A DNA stretch of 64,000 nt, from contig JAEHOE010000050.1 of NCBI GenBank assembly GCA_016858145.1, forward strand, positions 124,001-188,000, read 5' to 3'. Under the pieces are notes generated by a model. That model saw only the letters and a program-made list of their open reading frames with translations. It searched no databases and was not told the origin of the DNA. The translations under genes were made by a program, and so were the position numbers. Of the stretch, positions 32,816 through 43,037 are shown in pieces (position 1 is the stretch's first letter; each line of letters opens with the position of its first letter). The stretch is from Edaphochlamys debaryana. Taxonomy: Eukaryota; Chlorophyta; Chlorophyceae; Chlamydomonadales.

Positions 32816-35800
32816 ATGCCAGCCTTACAGCTCCCGCAGAATGTCAGGGGGGCGCTACGCCGCTTGCCGGAACTCGCGGATCGCATCCTCGGGCTCAAGC
32901 TCCCACAGCTGACCCTGGCCGAGCTCACGCAACTCAACGGGTTTCTTCTGGACCTCCGCAACTACGTTACCACCGGGCCAGTAGCCGCAAGCCTCGGGGT
33001 ACTTGAGGCGATCGCAAAGCAGCGCAACATCGCTGTGGGGCTTGCCCGACTGGTGGCGTTCGCCTGCCGGAAGGACGTCTCCAGTGCCAATGGCGCTCGG
33101 GACGACCAACTGCACGCGATCGTGTGCGCAGCGGTTCTGGTGGTGAGCATGGTAGTAATGGCGCCCGCGAAAGACGTGGTCCCCGCGGCCTCGCTTGCTG
33201 CCCAAGCCACCGCTTGTGGCCTGGCTTGGGCGATTCTCAAGGGGCAGACCCTTCACGCCGCCGCGAAGCAGGCGGCGAGCACGGCTGCGGTCCTGGCGTC
33301 GCAGGAGCAGCAGGCGGGGCTGTCGGCGGGTACCCTGGGCCGCCTCCGCCTGCGGGCTGGGCAGATGGCGCACTCCGTGACCTTCCTCCTCGGTGCCATG
33401 GTCGCTATCGTGGAGGTGCAGCAGGACCGCGCCCTGGCGGAGGCGTTGCTGGCGGCCTTGCGCGAGAGCCGGCTGCTGGAGCACACGGGCCGCATGCTGC
33501 TGCTGCTGCCGCCGCAGGGGCCCGCTGGGCAGCCCGCATCAGAGGGACTGGCGAGGGCGCAGGCGCATGCATATTTGCATCTCAGCTGCTCTGTCAAGGG
33601 GCTCTGGTCCCTTGTGCTGACCGCCGGATGCTCGCCCGGCTTCGAGCTGCGGCCCTTCCTGGGCGTGTGCGGTCTCCACGCCCTGCTTGCCCTGGGGGCG
33701 TCCATGCTGGCGGCAGCGGACGGAGGGCCCTGCGGCCTGCCGCAAAACCAGCTGCTCACGCCTGCAGCCAAGGCGGGGGGAGCTTACCCATGCGTCGAGG
33801 CCCAGTGCATGGAGGCGCTCGCGATGGCCCTGATGGCCGAGAAGACTAGCACGGCCCCCTCGCTGTCGCCCCGGGCGCGCATCCGCCTGCTCGTGCGGGC
33901 GCTGCAGCTGGCCGGGGCGTCGGCACGGGCGGCGCGTGGGACCATGGTTCCCGCACCAGACGGGAGGCTGCAGGTGGACCTGAGCTGGGGCGGCGGGCGG
34001 CGGCAGAGCTCCCATGAGTTCGCCTACCTGCTGCCTCCTGAGTCATGCACAACAGCCGTCACGGGGCTGGCCCTCATCCTCGAGGGCTCGGATCCGGCGT
34101 GGGCCGTCGAGGCCCCCGCCCTCCTGGCGCCGCTCTTCACGTGCGTACGGCACTGCCTCGAGGGGCTGACGGGGGTCGCGGGTGCGGTGAGGCGATCGCT
34201 GGCGGGTGCAGTGCCGGACCTGCTCGACACCTTCGCGAAGCCGCTGCTGGAAGACGAAGGCAAGTAGGCTTGGGTGTAACCCCTGCTGAGCGACCATCTT
34301 CATTTCATGCCTCGTTTCATGCCTCTGCCCCCGATCGCGCTCAGCAAGAGAACCCCACATGCTGCCCAGCCTTCCTCTGCCATGCTCCCACGATGTATGA
34401 CCCCTTCTCCGCCCTTCCCCTCCCTGCTCCATGTCCGGCAGGCTTCGCACTGTGCATGTCCCAAGCCGTCCTGCCCGCACCCATGGCGGCGGCGCTGGAG
34501 GGCGGCGTGGTGCCGCTGCTGGAGACGCTCCTCCGCGCCGCCGGGGACGACCCGGCCGGGCCCGAGGCGCACATCGCCAAGGAGCTCATAGCAAGCCCGG
34601 AGGCAGTCCGCAGCCTGGTGAGCTTCCTCGTCCACAGCCCGCCCCGCCAGGCCGCGGCCTTCCTGGCCACGCTCGCCAAGCTGCTGAGGCGGACGCCGCC
34701 GGCGGCACTGCTGGAGCCGGTCTGCCTAGGCGATGGCCCTCTGCCGCCCTGCGCGTGGGTAGCCGTCGCGGACCGCCTAGTATCGTACCTCGATGCAGCG
34801 AGCAGCTCAGCTGTGGAGTCTCCCGGGCCCGTGGACCCCTCTGCGCCCTGCTCGCCGCTCTTCGTGCTCTCCCTCGCCGCGCTGCAGCTGCTGCCCGTCG
34901 TGTCGCGGCTGACCCGGGAGGCGGCGCAGCTGGCGGGGGCACAACCCGCGCTGGTGGAACCGCCGGCGGGGTGGGTAGCGGCCGGGGGCAGCACGGGGGC
35001 GGCCGGCCAAGGAGTGCAGGAGGCCGGCCAAGGAGTGCAGGAGGCCGGTCAAGTTGTGTCTGGCACCGTTCGCGTGCTCACCGGTGTGCATGTGCTTACT
35101 GGTAAGCAGCTGGACGTCCTGGCAGGGGCCCTGGGGCGCGCTAGGGTGGTAGCAGGTGCCGACCCGGCCTCCGCAACCCGCCTCTCCACCGCCCTGTGCC
35201 TGCCCTTCCTGGTGGAGGAGGCGGGGGCGGTACCGCTGCTGGGGGCCCTCCTGGCCGCCCTGCTGCGGGACGGAGAGCTGCCGGGGGTGCGGCCCACACC
35301 GCCTGGCCGTCTTAGGTCGCTGGCCCACTGCTGCGTGGGCATTGCTTCGGCCTACCCTGAGTGGGTGCGGGGGGAGGGAGGCAGCGGCAGCTCCGGCTCT
35401 GGCGGCAGCTCCGGTGGCCCCGCCTCCGTTTCGGCCTCCGGCGCTTGGTCCCCCGCGGCGCTCCGGCTGCTGGCGTCACGGCTGCACGGCTCAGAGCCCC
35501 AGCTGAGCGAGGAGGTGGAGGCGCTGGCGGCGAGGCTGGAGCAGCCACCGACCGCCGAGCCGCCGCCGGAGGTCAGCCCTGGAGCGGTGGCTGAGCTGGC
35601 TGCGGCGGCTGAGCGGCTTGCCGCGCTGAGGGCCGAGGTGCGGGCGGTGCTGCCTCCCGCCTGCTCCAACCCCGCCTGCGTCAGCCTGGCGGGCAACAGC
35701 GAGGCGGGGCTGCGGCTGCAGCAGTGCGGGCGCTGCGGTCTTGCGTCGTACTGCTGCCGGGAATGCCAGGTGGCGCACTGGAAGGCGGGTCACAAGGAGG

Positions 35801-35859
35801 CGTGCGGGGGCGGGGGCGGGGGCGCAGGCGGGGAGGGCGGAGGGTCCAAGGTGGGCTGA
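32816..35859 (+). CDS. MYND-finger protein, tandem paralogue C
   Basis: Exons 32816-34259 and 34442-35859 give 953 residues. The intron is phase 1 with a GC donor (GAAG|gcaagt). Exon 1 is clearly related to paralogue B (LPQNVRGALRRLPELADRIL; AEKTSTAPSLSPRARIRLL; MVPAPDGRLQVDLSWGGGRR), with an intact frame where B is shifted. Exon 2 shares the VLPAPMAAALEGGVVPLLET region with A and B. It lacks the PPGPGGPEPSV repeat and instead carries a duplicated QGVQEAG unit. The MYND finger is at residues 889-936 (CSNPAC, CGRCGLASYCCRECQ, GHKEAC). The helical body suggests an ARM-like scaffold, by inference only. No catalytic domain is seen. An in-frame upstream ATG at 32606 is possible but not supported by the paralogues. 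Confidence 0.87.
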
Positions 35860-36457
35860 GCGTCATGCGCGGGCATTGCATAGACGGGAGGGCTGCAGGC
35901 GGTCAGGTTTTGCTTTTGGGAAGGTGTGCGGCATCTTCGAACGTCCACAATTCCGCTCAGCCTTTCGGAGGAACTGTTGTCACTGGCCCTTGTGGGATAG
36001 GTCCGGGTGGGAAGCATTGGCGCATCGGTGGGCACCGTAGGCCCTTGCTTGGGGAGCTGTTGTTGCTGGCCCTGTGTGGGCTAGCACTCTGGCAGCTGGT
36101 ACCAGGGATGACGCCCTGCGTGTCACGGCGGTCTACGTGCAGGCATGGGCACAGGCAGTGTTGCAGGCTGTTGCTCAGGTGTTGGTTGGTTGCCAGGACA
36201 GCTCCTGTCGTCACGAGAGTGAGTACGGCAGAGTGATCTCCCTGTTGGATTGGCGCCAGGGTTGGTTCGAGCCGTCACAGTCTTCTACACACCCGGTTGA
36301 CAGGCCGCCGCGTTGGTCACAAATCGTGCCTCATACTGTGCCGGTGCCGATACTGTGCGCTGGGTTGCGTTGCGTGGCCAGCGGTTATCCTGCAGAGATC
36401 ATTACAAAACGCTGGAGTGCGTGCTGGAGAGATCGTGGCGAAGCATTGCACAATCCG
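35860..36457. other. Convergent intergenic region between MYND genes C and D
   Basis: The first bases after the stop still resemble the flanks of A and B (GTCATGCGCGGGCATTGCAT). No gene is supported. Confidence 0.5.
36402..36406 (-). terminator. Candidate poly(A) signal TGTAA of MYND gene D
   Basis: TTACA on the plus strand, about 52 nt past the minus-strand stop at 36458. Confidence 0.4.
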
Positions 36458-38868
36458 TCAATCCATCCAAGGGTCTAGGCGTGTATATCGCGCAGATAGC
36501 CCCGGCCACGCAATTGTCCCCAGACCGTGGGGTCGGTGCAGGAGGGACTGTGCCATGTCCATACTGATGCACTCAGGGAAGGAGCAGCCCACGTATCGCG
36601 CAGCACACAAGCAGACACAGCTCAGTTTCAAGTCCAGTTCCCCGCCAACGTTTGAACCAGCGCAGCGGCCCGTACACAGACTCATCAAGTCCATGGCAAC
36701 CTTGTAGCCCACCAGCCCAGTCCCGGCAAAGCAACTGCTCTCCGTCCTCAACTCCTGCCCCTCCTGCCCCTCCGGCTCCGGCGCCAGCCGCTTGCACTGG
36801 CTCTGGTGCTCCGGCCAGTCCGCGGCCTGGCACTCGCGGCTGCAGTACCGCACCGCCTTGCAATCCCCGCACTTGTGCAGCTTGCACACGCCCGGACTGG
36901 AGGCGCTCTTGCCGCACACCGCACAGCGGTTGCCGGACTCTCTGGCGCCCTCCCCGGCGGCGGCGGCGGTGGAGGCAGCTGCCGTGCCGCCTGCCTGGCC
37001 CTCCGCCGCCGCCGCCTGCCGCGCCTGAGCCAGCGCCTGCTCTACGGTGATGCCCGACCCCGCCGCCGCCAACGCCGCCTGCAGGTCCGCGCTGAAGGTG
37101 GCCGCCACCTCCGGAGGAGCGCTCGGGTCATTCGCCGCCGCCGCCAGCAACGCCAGCGCCGCCGCGCTCCGCCAGCCGAGCTCGTCCAGCAGGCCTTCCA
37201 CCTGCCGCAACCGCTCGGCCCGTACGGCCGGGTCGGTAATGACCGCCAGCGGCTGCAAATCTGCCGCCAGCAGGATGCCGTACAGGGCAGGATCTGCGGC
37301 CGCCACGATCCGCCGTACGTCCACGCCTGGCGCCGTCAGGGGCTGCCCTGGCGCCGTCAGGGGCTGCCCTGGCGCCGCCATGTCCAGAATGGCGCCAGCG
37401 TTTGCGAGGCCCATCTGAGCCGCTGTGAGGTCCGCACCCGACAGCCCCGTGCCCTCCGCCTCCCTGCCGCCGCCTCCGCCCCCCGCCCCTCCCTTCTTCT
37501 TGCCCTGCTTCTTGCCGCCCCCTGCCCCCGTGGAGGTGGAGGGCCCTGCGGCCGCGCCAGCGCCGGCCGCCAACACGCCCCGGCCCCGGGCCCTCTCCCG
37601 CAGCCACCTGGGCACTGCCACCTCCAGGCCGCACAGAAACCCCATCCGCGCCCAACACAGCCGGGTGTGGTTGGGCCCCGGGGCAGTGGACGGGGCCGCC
37701 GCGGCAGCAGCGGAGGAGGAGGCAGAGGAGGCGGGGGCTGCCGCCCCAGCGGCGGCGCTGCTGCCCTGCGTGGCTGTGGCTGCGAGGGCCGCCGCTGCCT
37801 CCTGCGCCGCTGCAGCGATGGCGGGGGCCAGGCCCGGTGCCGCCACCAGGCGCAGGGCGGTGCCGGGGTCGGCGGTGGCGAGGAGGGCGGCGATGGCGCG
37901 GAGGGCGGCGACCTGGGGGCGAGGGAGGGGACGCAGGGGTGTGCTTGGGGCTGCTTGTGTACGGGAAAGGAAAGGGGAAGGAGAGGGGCAGGTGTGAAGG
38001 GACTGAAGGATAGCTCTGGTCCAAGGCCCACAAGCAGCCGCTGCACGAGCCCCCACCCCGCACACCACCCCACCTGTGCTGCCACCCGGTCCTCCTCATC
38101 CGCCGCCGCCGCTGCCCCCGCGGCGCCCTCCTCCCCCCTGCTCGCCCCCTCCGTGGCCTTCGCAGGGTCCACCGCCAGAGTCGCCAGCGCCTCCAGAGCC
38201 CGGCCGCTGGCGTAGCCGTAGGCGGACAAGGAGGAGGCGGAGGTGGAGGCGGAGGCGCTGCCTGCTGCCGTACCGGTGCTGTGTGGCTGCCGTACGACGG
38301 TGCGCTGCTCTTTGACCAGCTCGCGGGCCAGGAGGGTCGTGGCCTGGGCGGGTGCGGGAGGGAAATCGGTGTGGGCAGGAACGAAGTGAGGATAGCAGAC
38401 TCCGGATGTAACCGGTGGAATGTGAGGAGCAGCGCCGGTAGGCGCCCAGGTGGCGGACGGCAGAGACCAGGCCGCCTCCAACGGCACCTCCCCTTTGGCG
38501 TCCCCACACCCAGCCCAAGCCCCGCGACGCCCACTCACGAAGCACACGCTTCCGCTCGGGTCCCGCTCCGCCTCCGGCTCGATGTCCACTGCGCACAGCG
38601 CCGCTGCCAGGGCTTCCGCCGCTGCGCGCGCCGCGTCGGGCCGGCGCAGGAAGAGGCATCGTGCCAGTGCGGGGTGCGCCCCCGCCTTGGCCAGCTGGTC
38701 CGCCACCCGGGCGCCGATGGGCTGGGGGCGAGAGGCCACTTCCCACACCGCACTGCATGCGTTCGAACTTCAAAGTCCAAGTGCTAAACCCTCATACTGG
38801 TCACATACTCTCCACATGCTCCAATCGAGTCCAACGCGTGTGCAACTGCCACTGGGCGTCATTGCCAT
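36458..38868 (-). CDS. MYND-finger protein D (not part of the tandem family)
   Basis: Minus-strand exons 38721-38539, 38343-38074 and 37912-36458 join in phase 0 (636 codons with stop). A small first exon at 38868-38809, starting MAMTPSGSC with a gtatgt donor, fits the frame but is tentative. The protein is Ala-rich and helical (ADQLAKAGAHPALARCLFLR; AALRAIAALLATADPG), in the manner of ARM-like repeats. It has a basic GKKQGKKKGG patch, a twofold PGQPLTA repeat, and a MYND finger encoded by 36925-36794 (CAVCGKSASSPGVCKLHKCG, then CKAVRYCSRECQAADW and HQSQC). A tail of about 100 residues follows the finger, whereas the tandem genes end right after theirs. It is convergent with paralogue C. Its sequence does not align with A-C outside the finger, so proximity may be chance. 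Confidence 0.82.
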
Positions 38869-39269
38869 TCCCCTCCAGGCCCCACACACGCTGGCTAGGT
38901 TGGATAAAATGAGCGCTTGCAGTCAAGGCCCAGCTGCTCCATAGTGAAGAACACACCCCTGCTAGGTTCATCGCACATTCCACTTGTTTATTGTCCCACA
39001 CCACCTACCTCCACCCGCCGCTCGCCCACCCACGGTGCGCGGGCGCTCAGTGTGAGCCGCTCAGCCTGTCTCGCCGACACGACGTAGAGCGCTCAGGCTG
39101 TCAGGTGCTAAGCCCGCTTCGCTGTCACATACTGGCTCCGCAAGGCCGCCTCCGCAGTCCCTCCTCGCGCCTCAGGCGCTCCTCACGCCCTCAGGGCGCC
39201 AGCTGCCACCCACCACGCCCCAGCCACATCGGCCGCACTCCTCCTCGGCCCCTCTTCGCGCCCTGACGC
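38869..39269 (-). other. Short intergenic region between two minus-strand genes
   Basis: It holds the promoter of gene D and the 3' end of the gene above it. ATGGAGCAGCTGGGCCTTGA near 38942 opens only a 15-codon frame. Confidence 0.4.
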
Positions 39270-39986
39270 TCAGGCCCGCCGCTGCGGCCCCGACGTCCCC
39301 AGCAGCGCCGCCAGCCGCCGCGCGCTGCCGGTGCGCGCCAGCGTCGCCGCCGCCCCTGCACCGGCACCACCAGCCGCCGCCGCCGCCGCCAGTGACGTCG
39401 GCCGCAGCGCCGCCGCCGAGCTAGGCCGCGGCGCCGAGGCGCCGACCGCCGCCGGCACAGCGGTGAAGGACACGCGGGGCTGCGTGGAGCTGGCTACCCT
39501 CCGCTGCGGCACGGACTGATGGTTGTGTTGGGTGCGGGGGCTGCTGTGCCGCTCCCCCTCTTCCGCACCTGCGCCCCCGCCCTCGCCCCAGCCCAGGTCT
39601 GTGCCCAGCAGCCCCGCCACCTGCGCCACCGCCCCGTGCTCCGGCTGTGGCCCCGGGCCCAGCCCCAGCGCCCGCAGCGCCGCCTCAATGCCGGGGTCCA
39701 GCGGGGGACCCCCGGTGCCGCCCTCACCCTCGCCGGTGACGCTCCGGCCACCGCCGCCGCCGCCCCACGCTGCCCCGCTGATGCTGTTGCTGCCACTGGG
39801 ACAGGTGCCGGCGGGGCGGGCAGGGGCCCAGGCGGCGGCGGAGAAGGACACGCGGCGCTCAGGGGCGGGGCCGGACCCGTGCATGCCCCCCGCCCCTCCG
39901 CCCCCAGTCTTGCCGTTGAGCGAGGTCGAGCGCTGTCGAGCGGGGGCCAGCGCGGACCGCTGCGTCGCGTCAGAGCCCAGGCACAC
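39270..39986 (-). CDS. Probable C-terminal continuation of the His-rich low-complexity protein, in a shifted frame
   Basis: This open frame of 238 codons follows the stop at 39970 directly. It overlaps it by 17 nt at the (CAGGCC)n repeat and lies one frame away. It has the same Gly/Ala/Pro/Ser style and contains RRVSFSAAAW and PRVSFTAVPAAVG, motifs close to PAVSFTADCRQ in the gene at 60.5-64 kb. No start codon or clear acceptor of its own is seen. I read it as the end of the preceding gene, reached by a missed intron or an indel. It could instead be non-coding GC-rich sequence. Confidence 0.4.
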   Translation of the reverse strand: MCLGSDATQRSALAPARQRSTSLNGKTGGGGAGGMHGSGPAPERRVSFSAAAWAPARPAGTCPSGSNSISGAAWGGGGGGRSVTGEGEGGTGGPPLDPGIEAALRALGLGPGPQPEHGAVAQVAGLLGTDLGWGEGGGAGAEEGERHSSPRTQHNHQSVPQRRVASSTQPRVSFTAVPAAVGASAPRPSSAAALRPTSLAAAAAAGGAGAGAAATLARTGSARRLAALLGTSGPQRRA

Positions 39987-42900
39987 TAGGCCCAGGCCCA
40001 GGCCCAGGCCCAGGCCCAGGCCCAGGCCCAGGCCCGACCCTGACCGCCGAGGCAGTGGAACCGCTGGGCCCTATTGGGCCCCAGCTCGCGCCAACGCCGT
40101 CCGCACAGCCATCATTCGGCGCCTCCACCCCGGGATGCCTCTCCGCCGCCGAGTAATCCCCTCCGGCGGTGCTGCGGCCTGTGACGCCGGCAGCGGGCGT
40201 GGCGGCGGACACTGAGGTCGACAGAGACCGCGAGCTGAGGCCGGACAGCCACCGCCGCATGGGTCCGGCCCCAGGGCCCTGCGCGCGGCCGCCCTCGTGC
40301 GGGCTCCCGCCCCCACCTCCTCCTCCTCCTCCTCCTCCTCCTGCGGTGTGCAGGTCCACGCCCGCGCCGCTGAGGCGTACGGCCAGGCCCCCCACGCGGC
40401 CGACGCTGCTGCTGAGGCCCCCGCCCGGTCTGATGCCGCTGCCGCTGCCGCTGTTGCCTCCACCGCCGACCTCGCCCTCGCCCTCGGCACTGGTCCCAAC
40501 GCCCTGCCCCGAGTAGGGGTCCACGGACAGCGTCAGGAGCAGGGAGGAGCGGGAGCTTCGGGAGGGGCCGCTGACGCCGCCGCCGGCGGACAGGGAGGAG
40601 GCCATGCTGCCCACAGCGGCGGGGTGGGCGCGGGCCGAGGCGGGGCGGGGCCTGAGGAGCCCGTGATGGTGGGCGTGGAGGTGGGCGTGGGTAGCGTGGT
40701 GGGTGTGGAGGTGGAGTTGGGCGTGGGGGTGCGCTTGGAGCTGGGTGTGGGGATGGGTGTGGGGCTGGTGGTGGAGATGGGCTTGATGGGCGTGGGCGTG
40801 GGCGTGTGTGTGGGCGTGGTGGGCGGGGCCGCCCGCTGCGTGTAGCGGTGAGCCCCCGTGGCCCTGGCCCCATGGGGGCGGGGAGCTGCGCGAGGGCGGC
40901 CGGGGCGCCGCATCCTGCGCCTCCGCTCCCGCCCCCGCCTCCGCCTCTGACCCAGTCCCAAAAGCCGTAGCGGTGCCACTGCTGTCACTGAGCGCATTGC
41001 CCGAGGAAATGTGGCGCGCTGTGCCCCCGGGGGCTTCAGAGGCAAGCGTTTCAGGGGGGGACTGGCCGGGCCCAGGCCCGGGCCCAGGCCCGGGCCCGGG
41101 TGGGCCCGGGGCGTGGGCCCGCGACGCCGCTGTGTTTTGCAGCACCGACGGGCGGGGCCCCAGCGCCACCAACCGGGACTCCGCCAGGCCCAGGGCCGCC
41201 AGCAGCGCCACCGACGCATCCTCCGTGGTCCGTCTGTCCGGGCCCTCCGCTGCAGCCGCCCTAACCACACCCCGGGGCCCATCGCTCGAGGCGACGGCCC
41301 TGTGGGCACGGGCCGCAGTCTCCTCAGTCCGGGTGTGGGTCAGCGGGGAAGAGCTGTCGGCCGCGCAGTGAGGGCCGGCGCCCCGGGGGCTGCCGCCAGC
41401 GCCTTCGGGCAGCAGGGCAAGGTTCTGGGGGGAGCTGTCGGACGCCGGAGAGGTCAGTGGCAGGGCTCCGGACAGTCCGGAGGTCGGACTCAGGGCGCTA
41501 CCCGAGGCCCGGTCCGGGTCATGGTCCGGAGTACGGATGCTGATGCCTGACGCGGTCCGGACCTGACGCTGACGCCAGGAGGAAGTGCCCACCAGGCGGG
41601 CAGGGCTCGAGGCGACGGCAGGGGCGGCTCCTGCCGGTACGAAGTTCGCCTCCGCCAGCCCCGATGCCCCCGCCGCGCCAGCAGGCGGATGCGGCGGGGG
41701 CTGCGGGGACGGGTGCTGCGATGGGGAGTCGCATTGTGCCGGCGCCGGTGGCGGCGGGGACTGATGCGGCCCCGCCGGGTGCGGCGGCGGGTGGGGAGTG
41801 TAGGCGTGGACTGACGCACGTCGCTGCGATGTGCTGGCGACGGTGAACGACTGCGCTCGCCCAAGCGGCAACCGCAGCTGCGATCCTGCCCCAACAATGC
41901 TGCCCCCGCCAACTCCGCCTAGCCCCCTGCTGCTGCCGCCCCAGGCGCTGCCCAGCTTGTCATCTTCCGCATCCTGCTCATTTAGATCTGGATCCAGATC
42001 GCATTCTCCCGGCCGGAACCTGAAGCTCAGGCTGGAGTGGATGTACGGCCGCGCACCGTCACCCGTGGGGCCCCGCCCCGCCCACGGCTCAGCCCCCGGC
42101 CCGCCCTTTCCCACGGCCGAGCCGGCCTCATCGCTCCCCAGCCCCAGGCCCCCCAGCTGCACCCGAGTGAGAGACCGCGTGCGGCAGCTGACGCTGGCGG
42201 TGCGCCGCTGCAGCACCCCGGCGGCGCGGGCCGCCTCCGCCGCCAGCCGGTCCGCCTCCGCCTCCGCCGCCGCCTCCGCCGCGGCGTCGGCCTCCCGCAG
42301 CGCCCGCAGCTCCTTGTACGACAGCAGCGGCTGCCCGTTCCGCCCCACGGGTCCCCTGGCGCTGGCGACTGCGGCGGCGGCGGCGGCGCCGATGGTGGTG
42401 GTGCTGGCGCTGCCGCCGGAGCTCCGGGCGCCGCTGGACGTCAAGGAGTGGCGGGGGGACAGCGCCGCGCCCCCCAGGACGGGCGCGGGCGCGGGCGGCT
42501 GCCCCGACCCAAACTGCAGCCGCACCGCAGAGGGCGCACGGGCGGGCGGCGGGTGCGCCATGGCCTGCGGCGGCGAAGCAGAGGTCGGGTCAGGAATCTC
42601 AGGATAGCCGGGCGAGGGGAGGTGAGCCGGGGTGACGCCACCTCGACACGGCCCCGCGACGGACCCCACCTGTATGGTCTGCACCCATGCGCGCTCCTGA
42701 CCGAGGAGCTCCCGGGTGTACGACAGCAGCTCCAGGGGGGCGCCGGCGTCGGGGGCGGGGGGCAGCGGCGGGGGCAGCGGCGGGGGCGCCGTGTCCTGGG
42801 GCGGAGGATGTCGCAGAGGCTCGAGTTTTAGCGGGCGGACCTGAAAATCTTGTTGACACCGCTGTTGAGGCCACGTTTCTGGACCTCTAGCCGCGCCAGC

Positions 42901-43037
42901 TTGCCGAACTGCTGGGATGCCCACCAGTTTTGCGCCAATGGCGAGACTCTTTTTTTCGCACCTTCTCTTCCATATAGCTCATCAAGCGGACCATATGTCT
43001 CCATTGCTCGTGTTCGGGGTCCTGCATCTCCGCGAGC
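39970..43037 (-). CDS. Large low-complexity protein with His-rich tract; frame broken near 5' end, 5' partial
   Basis: The main exon, 42564-39970, is 864 codons of Ser/Ala/Gly/Pro-rich sequence. It is joined in phase 0 to an exon ending at 42670 (RAWVQTIQ|AMAHPPP). Upstream, from an acceptor at 43038, the sequence looks like good protein (AEMQDPEHEQWRHMVRLMSY; LARLEVQKRGLNSGVNKIF) but in two other frames. The switches lie near an A7 run (42941-42960) and a T4 run (about 42850), each needing one extra base. Landmarks are KELRALREADAAAEAAAEAE (coiled coil), RPRPASARAHP, a tract encoded by 40821-40663 with about 25 His in 53 residues, and a (GP)n tail at 40034-39988. No enzyme domain is visible and the family is not recognised. 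Confidence 0.6.
39988..40034. repeat. (CAGGCC)n hexanucleotide repeat, about 8 units
   Basis: A perfect CCCAGG run encodes Gly-Pro dipeptides at the C-terminal end of the main frame of the His-rich gene. Confidence 0.9.
40663..40821 (-). other. Histidine-rich coding tract (about 25 His in 53 codons)
   Basis: On the minus strand the codons read as alternating His with Ala, Thr, Leu, Gln and Pro (HHAHTHAHAHAHQAHLHHQP and on). It is the only such tract in the window and may bind metal ions or polyanions. Function not shown. Confidence 0.8.

Noticed and set aside
23025..35859. SMYD-type lysine methyltransferases
   Set aside because: A MYND finger is present, but no SET-domain motifs are found in either exon.
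36255..36285. tRNA-like T-loop sequence (GGTTCGAGCC)
   Set aside because: No matching acceptor, D or anticodon stems could be built around it.
42901..42970. 53-nt intron joining SYMEEK to FGKLARLE
   Set aside because: It would fit the frame, but it is very short, removes the protein-like LAQNWWASQQ and leaves the second frame break unexplained. Kept only as an alternative.
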